Shown here: one piece after another, positions 9,721 to 21,335 of the stretch
Numbering within the stretch: position 1 is the stretch's first letter
Layout of the letters: each line of letters opens with the position of its first letter
Assembly: GCA_027405735.1 (NCBI GenBank)
Contig: JAPEHQ010000001.1
Coordinates: 4,712,001-4,776,000 of the forward strand
DNA length: 64,000 bases
DNA from: Mucor racemosus
Taxonomy: Eukaryota; Mucoromycota; Mucoromycetes; Mucorales; Mucoraceae
Reading direction: 5' to 3'
The notes under the pieces: model-generated
Databases searched by the model: none
What the model saw: only the letters and a program-made list of their open reading frames with translations
Told to the model about the DNA's origin: nothing
Program-made: the position numbers and the translations under genes

Positions 9721-12277
9721 GGGTAAGACTAAGATTTAATGTAGGCTACCTCTAGCGCAATAATTATAAAGTAAGACTATATTATCATCAAATAAACTAC
9801 CACACAATATTATCATGTACAAATATTTACAGTAATAAGCTTGAACCAAGTGGGTACAGCATCGTAGATCCTTGAAAAAGTTCTCAAGTATTATAAAATC
9901 TCTTATTTTTAAGACTTGCAAGGCTTAAAAGCGGAATATTAATTTAGAAAATTATTCTTGTCCAGATCATCAATTTCGACATTTTTTAAATTTTTTTTTC
10001 TGATTTTGCAAATCTAGAGTGAATTTACTACCAATTATAAAAACAAAAAATATACACATATACAGAATTTAGTGCTCTATCTACTCAATAAAAAATAACA
10101 AACATTTTTATTGCAAAATATTACATGAAAATTCTTTAACCAAAAAACCGTTTTTGGGACAAAAGTACAAAGTTTCATTACTTAACATTTAATATTAAGC
10201 TTTTATCAAATGTGTATTAGTTATAGCTACAATTTGCTCCCACAATGTTGTATATTTAAACGTTGATTTTGGTATCAAAATTTGATTTTTCTTTTTTTGG
10301 ATCAAAATCATGAGTGTTGGTAAGGATAAAATGAGGCCCAAAAATGTCCGCTACAAAGTCTGAATTTTCAGACCGTACGTGGTTAAATATAAGAAAAGTT
10401 AAAAAAAAAACGCATTTTTATTTAAACCTTGGATATATACCATAATCTAAGAGACTTAGTCGTTCGATCTTGCTATGCTCAATTACGGCGTCGCTCTACG
10501 GGATCGCTTTTGTAATTTTTTAATGAATATATGATATGACTGACGGTTTTTCTGGTAGTAGAAAAATATATGCTTCTTTGATAACATATATTGCCTATTT
10601 TATATATTAGTTTATAATTCATGCGCTGTAATACTGCCTTTACATTGGCTGAAATGTGCAATTTAACAGGGTTTTAATTGTACTAAATAATTTAAAGCCT
10701 TGAAAATCCTTTTCTACGTGTGTTGTTTCTCTCTTTTTGTTGTTTTCATATTATTCCAAAGATATACTGTATTTACCGTTTGATAAGGCATATCAGACTA
10801 TCAAGCTCGTATTCTTTTCTTTTATCTGAATATGCATGCTCACATACGGGACTAAGCTTTTTAATATAGGTAGCAGCAGTCGCTATATAATAGACTGATA
10901 CTTTTATTTAACCGCATTCCAAGATCAAGTATCATTATTTACTACTGTATTATTTGACGTATTATTTCTTGTTGATTACTAGATCAAATCGAAGGCAATG
11001 ATATGTGTATCTACTCAGCGAAAAGCTAGAACTGGCTACAAACTCACGAAATGTTCCAAAATGTTAAATCTCATTTCAATCCCATATTGAGCCTGTCATC
11101 CTAATGGAATTGAAACGGTATAAATAATACTTTTAGAATCCAGAACCTAATGGTTTTTGGCTTCCTTTTTTAACTTCATAATAAATACCCTACGTTCTCC
11201 GTGGTATAATCACTACTTGTAGTCTTTATTTTATTGTATTGGTATTGGACATGGCCGTTATCTACATGTAACTCTCAATCCTGTTTTTATTATACAGTGG
11301 AAGAACTGATTCATTACTCATTTTCTTTTAATTGCATTCTTTTTCAAGTATTATTTATCAAACCTAAAAATATACGACACAAATTGCCTTTGTTCCTAAT
11401 TGTTTAGGACATAGACTAGACTGGGTACATGTACAGTATTACTAATAGAAGTGCTCAAAGGGTTATTTAGACATGATTCTTAGACGGATATCTATAATTT
11501 TCACATCTTTTTAATTTTCTATATATATCCTATTTTTTTTTGTATATCTTCAGATTTCATATTTTTATAACTTTCTTTATGAATTAAAATGATTATTAAA
11601 TATAATAAACATTATCAAGAAGGCAACTGTTCCATTTTGCATGAAAAAGCAACATTATATTTATGCTTTCTCTTAAGATACATACTAACTTCATATAAGA
11701 TAAGATATCCGTCTTAGCATAGAATGATGAGTATAAGGTTATAATGATGTATTGCAATTTTATTTCATTCAGTTATGTTTATGTTGCATTTAGTCTATAA
11801 TGAAATGGTGTAGCCTGAGATCCTGAAGCTGAGCCAATCATGAATTCGTTCCTGGAAATGGAATTCAGCTATTCCATTTGTATAAACATTCACTGTCTAA
11901 AGTTAATCAAACATGAATATTATTCTATATACATAACTTGGTCGTATCCTACTAAACTTGCTCTGGCTAATCTATTATAATATCATCATGTGGTAATCAA
12001 CTATTTTCTCAAGGTTATGAAATCATTCATTCATATACTCTATATTGTAGACTCTATATCTGCGCTTACAAAACATATAAATGCCCTGAATTCTGATGTC
12101 TTTCGAGACGGATTCATTATCTTTTTCACCTACAATATAGTCAATAAATATATCTAGTTTTAACTTTATTCTCTAGTTATTCATTGTGTATATTAAACAC
12201 TACTTATATAATGATTGATATACTTTAGTAAATTGACTAAAAAACCCTGATCTCATTGTTCTGCTCATCTGGGCTGC
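9650..12277 (-). repeat. Inner inverted-repeat arm, right (no mismatch seen)
   Basis: Mirror of 3914-6541. It contains the 60-codon frame at 10479-10661 (-), identical to 5530-5712 (+), the 61-codon frame at 9736-9921 identical to 6270-6455, and LTR-A at 11062-11379. The identity ends sharply at GGGCTG near 12277. Confidence 0.92.
11062..11379 (-). mobile_element. LTR-A (318 bp), mirror copy
   Basis: Exact mirror of 4812-5129 within the right inner arm. Confidence 0.6.
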
Positions 12278-12819
12278 CTGATCTGCAAAAAAAATTTTAT
12301 TCTGCCCATCTGTGCAGATCATTATGCTCATGGAAAGCACAGTTTGGCCGTAGTAAAAAATGTAAAGAGGAAGAAAGACAAATGATTCTACAAGGAATTA
12401 TAGAAAGATCTCCTTGTAGTATTTATTATAAGAATATTTGAGATGAGCATTACTGCTGTAAATTATTATAGTAATAATTTGATTCATTACAATCTAACTG
12501 TATGTGTGAGTTTAAGTTTACTACTCGGGTTAGTAGTATTCGTAGTGAACGAAATATCTTATGCTTCTTGATTTCTGCGAATTTTCTCTATGTACAGTAA
12601 TTTATGAAAGTTTATATCAAAAATATTAGTAGTATACACTAAAAGTATAAAATTTTATTGAGATAGGGTTTCTATTGTCGGTTTTTTACGTTTATAGAAA
12701 GTATATTTTAAATGGTTTTAGATGATTTATTTTTTGAATCTTTTCATTTAGCATTGAGTTGAATTACGACAAATTTTTAAAGAAGACGTATCTTTCCTCT
12801 TTCCTCTATGGGCCATTGA
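12278..12819. other. Unassigned sequence between arm and MITE
   Basis: AT-rich and not matched elsewhere in the window. A 61-codon frame (12256-12441) contains a charged stretch (KKCKEEERQMILQGIIER) that could be a gene scrap, but it begins inside the repeat arm, so I do not call it. The 8-bp flank of the hAT-like MITE is at 12812-12819. Confidence 0.4.
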
Positions 12820-13264
12820 TAGTGATATTAAACGAGCCGAGCCTTTTTTATGCAGCCGAGCTTTTCTCAAGGCTCGTTAAAGTTAGACGAGCTTACAAAA
12901 AAGCTCGTTTACCCCAAACGAGCTTTTTTATGCAGCGACTAAAACTCATCATCTCAATGCGAGCTTTATTTTACCTTTCCAGTGACAAATATCTAAAGTA
13001 AAGCAAACTTATGAATGTCAATTGACAATTATCTAAAGTAATAATGTCATAGCATTTACTAATTATTATTTAAATTTGAACTTTTTGAAAAGAAGTCAAA
13101 AGCTCGTCTTTCTCAAACGAGCTTTTTAAAAAAAAGTCAAAAACTCGTCTTTGTCAAACGAGCTTTTATTAAAGCTCGGCTCGAGCTCGAGTGATACAAA
13201 GCTCGGCTCGTTGTGGCGAGCTTTGGTCAAGCTCGTCCTAGGCTCGGCTCGTCTTTTATACTTA
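12820..13264. mobile_element. hAT-like MITE made of GAGCTC-type hairpins
   Basis: A 445-bp element flanked by the exact 8-bp duplication GCCATTGA (12812-12819 and 13265-13272). The ends are TAGTGATATTAA-ACGAGCCGAGCC and, inverted, TAAGTATAAAAGACGAGCC plus GAGCC. An 8-bp duplication with TA-starting inverted ends fits the hAT superfamily. The interior repeats CGAGCT-core palindromes; one near 12896-12930 is a stem of about 14 bp with AAAGCTCGTTT and AAACGAGCTTT arms. There is no transposase. Confidence 0.8.
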
Positions 13265-13374
13265 GCCATTGATATCTGTCCGAAAAGAAGAGCTAATACC
13301 AGAATATAAAAATTAAGCACCAAAATCGAAATTTCGAATTTTTGTACTCGCAAGAAGATAGATCCAGCTGAAAA

Positions 13375-14590
13375 TTACTCTATTTTTCTTGTTTCAGCGA
13401 AAAATATTGATTTTTCGCCGAGATAGCCAAAATAATAATCCAAATTACAGCTTGAAATCTATGTTAACTGAGTTCCAAAATCGATTTGTTAAAACGATCA
13501 GAAAACGATCAGAAAACGATTAAAAAAACAAAAGTGTTTAAAAGCTCATAAACTGCAAAGTAAATAGACCTAGCTTATTAAATAGTTTTCATACAGTTTT
13601 GAATTCTGCATCCATCTAAATAAAATTTAGGTAAATGTTTCACATTAAATTTTGCGTAAAATGCAATTGAAATTTTGGAGGTTTTTTGAAAATACACATC
13701 GTTTTTTATAAGTATGCTTCAAATATAAGTAATGGAGATAATGCGTACAAAAATAATCTATCAATCGAGCTATTGCTAAATCTTCTAGCGTTATTTTTTG
13801 TTGAGAAAACAAGATTTTTGTCAATTTTTTTTTCAAATTCAGAATTTTGGATGAGGGTATACAAGGGAAAATTGAAGCAGAATATGACACTAATTCTTTT
13901 GAACACATTTTTGAGGATATCTCCACGGAAAATCAATATTTTAAAAAGAACTAAATTGGGTCCAGTAGAGCTCAATGAGCTCAATGTTATGAATGTAAAA
14001 AAAAATGCTACTCAATTCAACGAATATTTCGTAATCTACAACAAAAATGTCAAAAAAATGGAATAAAAAAAAAAGTGCTAAGAATTTTTTTATAATAAAA
14101 TATGTTATAGAGCACTTCAAAACAAGTAAGTTTTATTATTAAAGAGTGTCAGTATAGCTTAATTGTTTTCAGAGATATTAAGGTACAAAGTTTTTAGTCT
14201 TTAGCAGTGAAATACCTGTAAAAATCTGAAACATTAATACTAAAAATATTATACCAACTGCTAGAAATAGGATATTTTTGGATATGCATTTTTAGATTAA
14301 AGTTGAACATCTCGGGTACGTTGACATATAATTTTGGTTTTGTGTCATTTAGTAAAAAAAAAAAGTAGAACAGAGATGAAAAGTTAGACCCATTTTTCAA
14401 GGGAAAAGCAGAAGGTTTTACCTGTTTTTGAGTCTTTCGAGAGATATAAAATAAATTTAGGAATAGATATTATAATGCGCTCAATTTATATCTGTTTAGC
14501 AGCATCTAAGGTATATCCTAAAAAGCGTTTAGTATGAGGTTAGTTATAGAAAAAAGGGCACGCTCTGATTTTGAAAAATTGAAAACTATG
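13375..14590 (-). repeat. X-family repeat, copy B
   Basis: An inverted X copy of about 1.2 kb. It keeps overlapping open frames on both strands: 13686-14066 (+, 126 codons, containing MRVYKGK and FLRISPRKINILK) and 13706-13984 (-, 92 codons, containing FRGDILKN and FPLYTL). Both recur in copies C and D. The left end meets the hAT-like MITE region. Confidence 0.75.
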
Positions 14591-15258
14591 AAAATTCAAT
14601 TTTTTGAAATTCAAATTTTACTCGAGCAAAAGATACACCTACAAAAGAAATATCAAAATCCGTCTTAACTTATTGAGTATATAGTATATATAAGAGCAAG
14701 TTAATAACACTATGAAGAAAAAAATCTCTTAATTCCCTTAATTGTGCCATATTAAGGAAAGTAAGAAAATTTCCACTGCTTATTTTTTTTTTTGAATTTC
14801 GTCTTGATATGGCACAATTAAGATAATTAAGAGATTTTTTTCTTCATAGTGTAAAGTCCATTAATTATAGAGTGTAGCTGGTCAACTCCAAATTCAATGG
14901 CAAAGGCTTAATCTCAGTACATCATAGCAACAAAGGCTACTCTAGTACTTCCAATACATCGCTCATTTTATATCGTTTGCATGCAATTTATCATTCTGAT
15001 ATATTATACAGCAAGTAGATCTAGCAATATTTCTGTTACTAAGCCTAGTTTACAAGTAACGGTTTTCAAGCCAAAGCTTTATTATTAGTACTCATTCCTG
15101 TTTTCATATATCTGATTTATAGAATTAAACATTTATAACAGATACAACTTGTCAAATCGCAAATACCCCAGGTCAGCAGAGGCCTCAAAACCGAGTATAT
15201 GTAACCTTCACAGTGTATTGTGAACTCATTTGAAACTCTAATACTTAAACATTGAAAT
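13857..15258 (-). repeat. Outer inverted-repeat arm, right
   Basis: Mirror of 842-2477 without the 243-bp retroposon. It has the second MITE at 14708-14851. The outer boundary is the ATTGAAAT matching 842-849. Confidence 0.9.
14708..14851. mobile_element. CACTA-like MITE, right copy
   Basis: Mirror of 1248-1391, 144 bp, with CACTATGAAG and CTTCATAGTG ends and TAA flanks on both sides. A few substitutions separate it from the left copy, so it was duplicated with the arm rather than inserted twice. Confidence 0.7.
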
Positions 15259-16513
15259 TACGCAGCATTTTCCTAAATCATTGCGCAATATTCTGCATAA
15301 ATTTAATAGCTAAGCCTAGGAGCGTAAAATAGTTTCGGAATATGCTTTGTTTCTTTAACCTTTAACAATTCTATTGGAGAGTGTAGCTCCAAGAATCAGA
15401 AATGTACCTTTAAGCTATGCAAATTTTGATACTGGGTTTAATATGCGAAACGATGAAATTAATACACCGTCCATAAGCCATTGTGCTGCACTGCACGTGC
15501 TCCGTTTGTACACAGTTGCTTTATTCTCACTACTTCTCAATTAGATTCTTCTAATAAATTATGAAATTTTTAACAAGATTCGAGTAAATATATAGCTCTA
15601 ATCTGATTAATTCGTAATAAAAAGAGAAAAAAAAAAAGAAATAAAGGCCATAAACTAATTGTGTAATTGTTTTCCGCTTATAAAATTCAAAAAGACTATT
15701 ATACATAGTTCTAGCTATTTGTATGTAATGATTGCTTGATAATTTTGTTTTTTGATAATTTGTATAAAGATGGCAAATAGAAGTTTTAGGGACGATTAAT
15801 TACATGATAAGATCTACGTACTTTTCAAATGACTAATAGTGATATCATTCCCACTGTTTCGATTTTTGGATTTTTAATATACACAGGTGAAAAATATACG
15901 GAAAAGCCTACTAAATGTTGCTGAATTGTTAAAGGTAATTATTGCATCTCTATGAGTAAATTACTTTCAATCTGAACATACGTTCTACAAAAATTATCCA
16001 TTTTAGGAAAAAAGAATCCCAAAAGTTTAGGGTGTTTGTACACATTAAACATTCTATAAAAAAAAAAGGCCCGAGTCGAAAACGCTGAAGAATTACTGAT
16101 ATATGAAACCTGCTTGATTGGCTATCAACTGCTTGGATTATGAATGATTGCCATCTGAAGGCGTTGTCTCCGATCAAAAAAAAAAAAGTTCCTTTTTATA
16201 TTGATATTGAGGCTTTTCTGCCCAAGGGATTATAGGGTAAGATGGTAAATTTTTTTCTGTACGCCGAGTAATTTGATATAAATACCTGCCATTTGGATCT
16301 TGCAATTTCCTTTCTTTTTGTCAAAAATCTGAAAAAAATTTTAAACAATATCCTACCTTGACATTCGTAAGCAAATCAGAAGAAAAGAAAAAAAAGAGAA
16401 AGAATTGAAACCATTTCTTTTTTACATATAAAAGAAAGCAATTTTACACTCTTATCTTTTCCCCCCATAGGAAATTACCAACAGAAAACTCTATCTCATT
16501 TTTTTCAATCACA
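15259..16513. other. Upstream region of the kinase gene
   Basis: There is no supported gene. The last 250 bp are a likely promoter and 5' UTR: TATA-like AGTAATTTGATATAAATACC near 16270, pyrimidine-rich tracts, and a CATATAAAAG box near 16426. A 75-codon frame on the minus strand (15950-16177) lacks any domain. Confidence 0.45.
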
Positions 16514-17839
16514 ATGGTTCATTTATCAAACATTTTTCACTTGTCCCAGCAAAAGTCTCATGGAAAGCCCAATTCTAGGATCTGTTCAACTCAAACTAGT
16601 CGAAGAAATTCAAGAGATTCATCCTCAGTAGCATCTTCGGCGGACACAACATTTGAAGATGGTAAAAACTGGTTGTTGAAGCAATTACATATTCATCATC
16701 AATCTCAGCAACAATCAAGATCGGACCAACATTTGAAACAAACACAGCAAGCTAAATCAATTGATGACATTTCCTCTGGTAGCACACCTGTTCAGTTATC
16801 TCCATCCCCTTCAAGACAAACGCTAACAACTATGAAGAGTAACGACTCTATCAGTGATTCTGCATCTGCTAGCACTAGTAGTAAAATACATCGTTTAAAT
16901 ACAACTAATCTTCGGGAATATGGTGAATGTTATAAAAGACTCGGCAAAGGTTCAACTGCCATTATCTCTGTTTGTCGCAGTAAAAAGATGATTCCATCAT
17001 CCTCACAGGGCAATAAATCTTCCAAGCTGTATGCCATCAAGCAATTTCGTAAGCGCAACAAGACTGAATCCGAAAAAGAATACATGAAAAAGTTGACTAG
17101 CGAATTCTGTATTTCCTCTACGTTTCGTCATGCTAATATAGTCGAAACAATCGACTTAGTGCTGGACGATCAAAGTCGTTACTGTACAGTGATGGAATAT
17201 TGTCCTGGTGGTGATTTGTTTTCTGTCATTATGTCGGAGCACATGACTGATATAGAACTGACTTGTTGCTTCAAACAAATGATGCAAGGTTTAGCTTATC
17301 TTCATTCTGTGGGTGTGGCTCATCGTGATATTAAGCCTGAAAACCTTTTATTGACTTTGGATGGTAAATTAAAAATCACTGACTTTGGTGTCTCGGATGT
17401 CTTTCGATGTGCTTGGGAAAAGACGGGGCGCAAGAGCCATGGTTTGGTGGGCTCTGAACCTTACATTGCTCCGGAGGCCTTTACAAAGGATCATGAATAC
17501 TGGGGCGCTAATGCAGATATATGGTCTGCCGGTATTGTTATGTATTCCATGTGGCGCGGTGGCCATGCTTGGATTCGTGCTGACAAGAAATCAGATCGTG
17601 AGTTTCGAAATTACCTTCGTCATACTACTACTCGAACATTTCCAAACTTCAAAAAGTTTCCTGATCCAATGCGTGGATTAATTTATAGCATGCTGGATCC
17701 AAATCCTGAAACTCGTATCACTGCTGAACAAGTCTTGCAAAATGAATGGGTTCAATCCATTTTGGTTTGCGAAAAAGGTATTGATGCCATGAATCGTGAT
17801 CATCATCATACAAACAATTCAAGTTTAAAGAAACAGTAA
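16514..17839 (+). CDS. HAL4/HAL5-like serine/threonine protein kinase
   Basis: Intronless 441-aa protein. Residues 1-135 are a low-complexity Ser/Gln-rich tail, and 136-416 form a protein kinase domain. Visible parts: Gly loop (LGKGSTA, 143-149), Lys176 in AIK, helix-C Glu197, HRDIKPEN (270-277, Asp272), DFG (290-292) and APE (319-321). The activation segment (VGSEPYIAPE) and the SAGIVMYSMWRGGHAW block resemble the fungal Hal4/Sat4, Hal5 and Npr1 group, which controls plasma-membrane potassium and nutrient transporters. Length is shorter than the yeast Hal kinases because the N-terminal tail is short. The start ATG follows a pyrimidine-rich leader. The exact paralogue is uncertain. Confidence 0.9.
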   Translation: MVHLSNIFHLSQQKSHGKPNSRICSTQTSRRNSRDSSSVASSADTTFEDGKNWLLKQLHIHHQSQQQSRSDQHLKQTQQAKSIDDISSGSTPVQLSPSPSRQTLTTMKSNDSISDSASASTSSKIHRLNTTNLREYGECYKRLGKGSTAIISVCRSKKMIPSSSQGNKSSKLYAIKQFRKRNKTESEKEYMKKLTSEFCISSTFRHANIVETIDLVLDDQSRYCTVMEYCPGGDLFSVIMSEHMTDIELTCCFKQMMQGLAYLHSVGVAHRDIKPENLLLTLDGKLKITDFGVSDVFRCAWEKTGRKSHGLVGSEPYIAPEAFTKDHEYWGANADIWSAGIVMYSMWRGGHAWIRADKKSDREFRNYLRHTTTRTFPNFKKFPDPMRGLIYSMLDPNPETRITAEQVLQNEWVQSILVCEKGIDAMNRDHHHTNNSSLKKQ

Positions 17840-18327
17840 ATACTCTCCCCTCACGTCTTTTTTCTCACTTGTTATCCACTACCTTATATATAAATCACAT
17901 TTCTTATTTGTAAATAATACCCCTCCTCAACAACAGAAACTCGCCTTTTTTTTTTTTTTTTTTTTTTACAATCATAATCATATCATTCCTTTCTTTTCAT
18001 TTGTATTATAAATAAAATTAAAAACATTTTCAAAACAAAACAAGAATGAATATAATTACATTGTGCTATAATAGTTCTATGAACTGTTGATAGTAAATAT
18101 ATTACACGCCATTCTCTGGAAATTTCTTGAAGAAGGTTGCTATCACAACAAATACAATTCATGATCCAACCACGCATCTCGATTAGAAAATTACCTTTAC
18201 ATTTCAGATATATTTTAAAAGAGCATAACTCATAAAACAACTGTTTTTATAACTTAATTATCTCGATAAGTATCATTTATTTATTAATTTATATGTTATA
18301 ATTATACAGCAAAATCTAGTTTTTGCA
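17840..18327. other. Convergent 3' region between kinase and ZZ gene
   Basis: Holds the 3' UTRs of two converging genes and a T-run near 17948-17966. No gene is supported; the 85-codon minus-strand frame at 17983-18240 lies beyond the ZZ gene's stop and has no domain. Confidence 0.6.
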
Positions 18328-20521
18328 CTAAAAACCCAAGTAGCTATACTCTCCTAAATGCTCAGGTGATTTGTAGTCATCATCAGCATAATAAGGTAGT
18401 GGGTTGGCGGTTCGCACTGCTTCGAATGTATGATCTAGTGTATGATGGTCTGAAGGAAAAATTAATATATATTAACAAAAAACGATTGTCATTGTAACCT
18501 ACCATTTGCAAATGTGCCTTTTTCCATACAATTACCACATAAATCAACTTCTTCACTTACATCACACATGGTACATTTATATAAAACACCTACAATAGGC
18601 TCTGCTCCGCAAGAATCACACTATGATTGGGAAATTAGTATAAATTATTGAATCAAATAATAATATCTTACAGCAAATCCTTCATGAACGACTAAATCAC
18701 TCACTTCTGTTGCTCCAGTAGTCGCCTAAACAATCAAAATTAGTATACTAATTCAATGATAGATAAAATAAAACCTAAGTTACATTTCGCATCATCTCCT
18801 TCACATTAGAATCTTCCTCATCATCCGACATATAAATAGCTGGAGGACCTGAAATATTGCCATAATATGCGCCAGAGATTCTTGAAGTGGTTATGCCTCC
18901 AGATACGGCAGTATTATAACCATTCCCCGATGTACGTAATGCAGGAGGAGGTGCAGACGGTTTAGTGATTCGTCCTTGGTTTTTTGGTTTCGGTTTAGAC
19001 TTGACCTTTTTCACCACATTGTCACCTTTAGGCATACAAGAAGGCTAATAGTATATATATATATATATATTAATACAGTTTTAGGAAGGTTGATTGAATG
19101 CATACTTACTGGAATAGTAATTCTACCAGGAACAGGTAAACCCATTTTGGCCAATTTTATAAAATACTTTTGAACTCTACTTGCCACTTGTCGTGGTGTA
19201 CGGGTTCCCAATGCTTTGGAAATCTTGTTAAATCTTTGAGCTTGAACAGGTTCATCTGGAAATGTGATTAACAATTCTTGTAAACGCTCCTAATAAAATA
19301 GCAAATGTCAGAAATATCTCGAGATGTTTTTCATTTTTTATTGTATAAAACTACCTGCTCTTGATCTGACCAAGGTTGTTTAAATGTCGGCGTCCGAGAT
19401 GGGTCATCCTACTTGCAATCAATATAATGAATTTAGAGCAATTCTTTATAAACTTACAGAGTTTGTTTCTGCAATGGGTGTATATTCATCGGGCGTACGA
19501 GGTTCAATTGATTGAAGTCTAGATATGATGGGACTAATGTGGCATGTATTTAGCTATGCAATTCAATTTTTTCTTGTAGCTGCATATTACCTTTCTGTTT
19601 CAGACATTTCTATAGAACTTGCCTGCAAGTCTCTTCCTGTCTGAATGGTTGATGTTCTTCTTTTTCCTTTGCCTTTACCAGAAACAATTTTCCTTTCAGT
19701 GGAGGAAACAATACCACGTATCGATCTAGGCGTTGTCTTTGATCTAGGCGTTGTTTTGGTTGCTACACTTTCTGTGTCATCTTCATCCTCAGAAAAATCT
19801 GAAACGGAATTGGCACGTGAGGGAATTTGATGTATGGCTTGTGTTGCCTTTATTAACTCTTGTTGAAGACTTTTTGCAGCGACAGGTGTAGTAGGGTTGG
19901 AGGTATATTCTACTGCTGTATCCAAAATATTCTACAAATAAAATATATATATATATATCAATACTTGATTCAATAAAAAAGTAAGCGTCTTATATAATTT
20001 TACGCAATAAGCTGATTTTTTGGCTTGCAAAATTAAATCATTTAAAGCAGCTTGCTGTTGCACGATTCTTGATTCAGGCAAAAAGCGGTATTTACTCCAA
20101 TTAATATCGGGCACAGCAACTACTTTCTGCAATTTAGGCAAATTCTTTTTCGATTTCTACAACAAAAACGATCAATTTTCTCAGAAAAAAAAATAACATT
20201 CAGTAAACTGATGTTCAACTTACTTTTCTTCTAAGATTATTTATAAATAAGTAAGGATCCTCAAGTGCTTCAGATTTTAGTGTTCCAAGGACCTGTACAT
20301 CTTTGGTAGCGATTGTCAATTGCTGTTTTAAAACTTGTAAAGCTTGTAAGACTGATTGATAGCTAGAACACAAGTGTTAATTTAAATCAAAAGCTTTTTA
20401 ATGGCTCTATACATTACTCTTCATTTTTATCTATATTCAAAGACTCTTCGGAGGGTTGTTCGCTATTATTTTCAGTTTCTAATGAAGATTGTGGAGGCGG
20501 TGTCGTTGTTGTACCAGGCAT
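18328..20521 (-). CDS. SANT/Myb plus ZZ zinc-finger protein, ZZZ3-like (11 exons, 533 aa)
   Basis: Spliced by reading, exons in coding order: 20521-20418, 20362-20224, 20156-20004, 19931-19591, 19533-19458, 19408-19355, 19289-19110, 19044-18784, 18725-18672, 18620-18503, 18449-18328. All introns are GT-AG and the 1602 nt stay in frame. A SANT domain (PWSDQEQERLQELL, then [19 protein letters not shown] and GLPVPGRI) is followed by a C-terminal ZZ finger with CDSC, CTMC and CGNC pairs and a final HHTLDH. The [14 protein letters not shown]...PVPGR block closely matches metazoan ZZZ3, a histone-reading subunit of the ATAC acetyltransferase complex. A nuclear chromatin role is inferred from that. 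Residues near 140-245 are acidic, then basic, and low-complexity. Confidence 0.85.
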
Positions 20522-21335
20522 TTTATAGTATTCATGTGCATGCAACTGATTAAGTTAGTAAAAGTTTTTTAATAATGAAGCACGATAGTCAAACAAAGAT
20601 ATCTCGAACTATTCTTTACAAATGATAAACAAAAAAAAAGCTTTTTTTTTGGCAAATAAGGTAGATTTAACCACAATGAAGGATTCACAAATCGCCTTAT
20701 TAAGATGAAAGGAGTCACCAAGCAGAAGAAACAGTACATTTGACCCGCAGCTGTAGGATGAAGAAGAAATCATGGCAAAAATAATTGATAAAACATATGG
20801 TTGGCTTTGAAAACCCATTATCTGATACATTGAACTACGAATTTATTTTTGGTGTATAAGAAACTTAAAGCGCTTCAATACCTGAAATCATATCAGTCGT
20901 TGTCTAGTGCCTATAGAATGCCCTGATATATAGCACACTTCAACCCATCAATAACATGAGATGCTGTTATTTGGAATAATTCTGTCAAATCAGAGGATGG
21001 TTTCTATTCGAAACCCAGTGTTAAAATTCACATATTCGTAGTAGATGTGTTTGCACATTACAATATAAATACCGTGTATCGAATATATAAAACCAAGAAA
21101 AAAAAACATCGGAAAATGCCTGAAATTGATCTTGACTCAAAACTCTACTTCAATTTTCTATATATATACATACAAAAATTTTAACATTTCACTAAATTGC
21201 AACTTGATTTGTTTGTTTATACCACTTTATAGTTGGCAAATCATTGGCTCTCTGTGGTATCTTGAATCATCGATCTTGGGAAAGTTACTCACCACACGTT
21301 AAAGTGGATTCCATTGAATTTTCAAAGTCTTCAGT
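20522..21335. other. Upstream region of the ZZ gene
   Basis: No supported gene. A 73-codon minus-strand frame (20609-20830) is hydrophobic and without a domain. The stretch runs into the X repeat. Confidence 0.5.

Noticed and set aside
13686..14066. A normal host gene
   Set aside because: It sits wholly within the X repeat and recurs in other X copies, so it is treated as repeat-associated.
842..15258. A single giant transposon with 14-kb span and long terminal inverted repeats
   Set aside because: The sequence between outer and inner arms is not homologous on the two sides, arm identities differ, and no transposase is present. A nested or rearranged inverted duplication explains it better.
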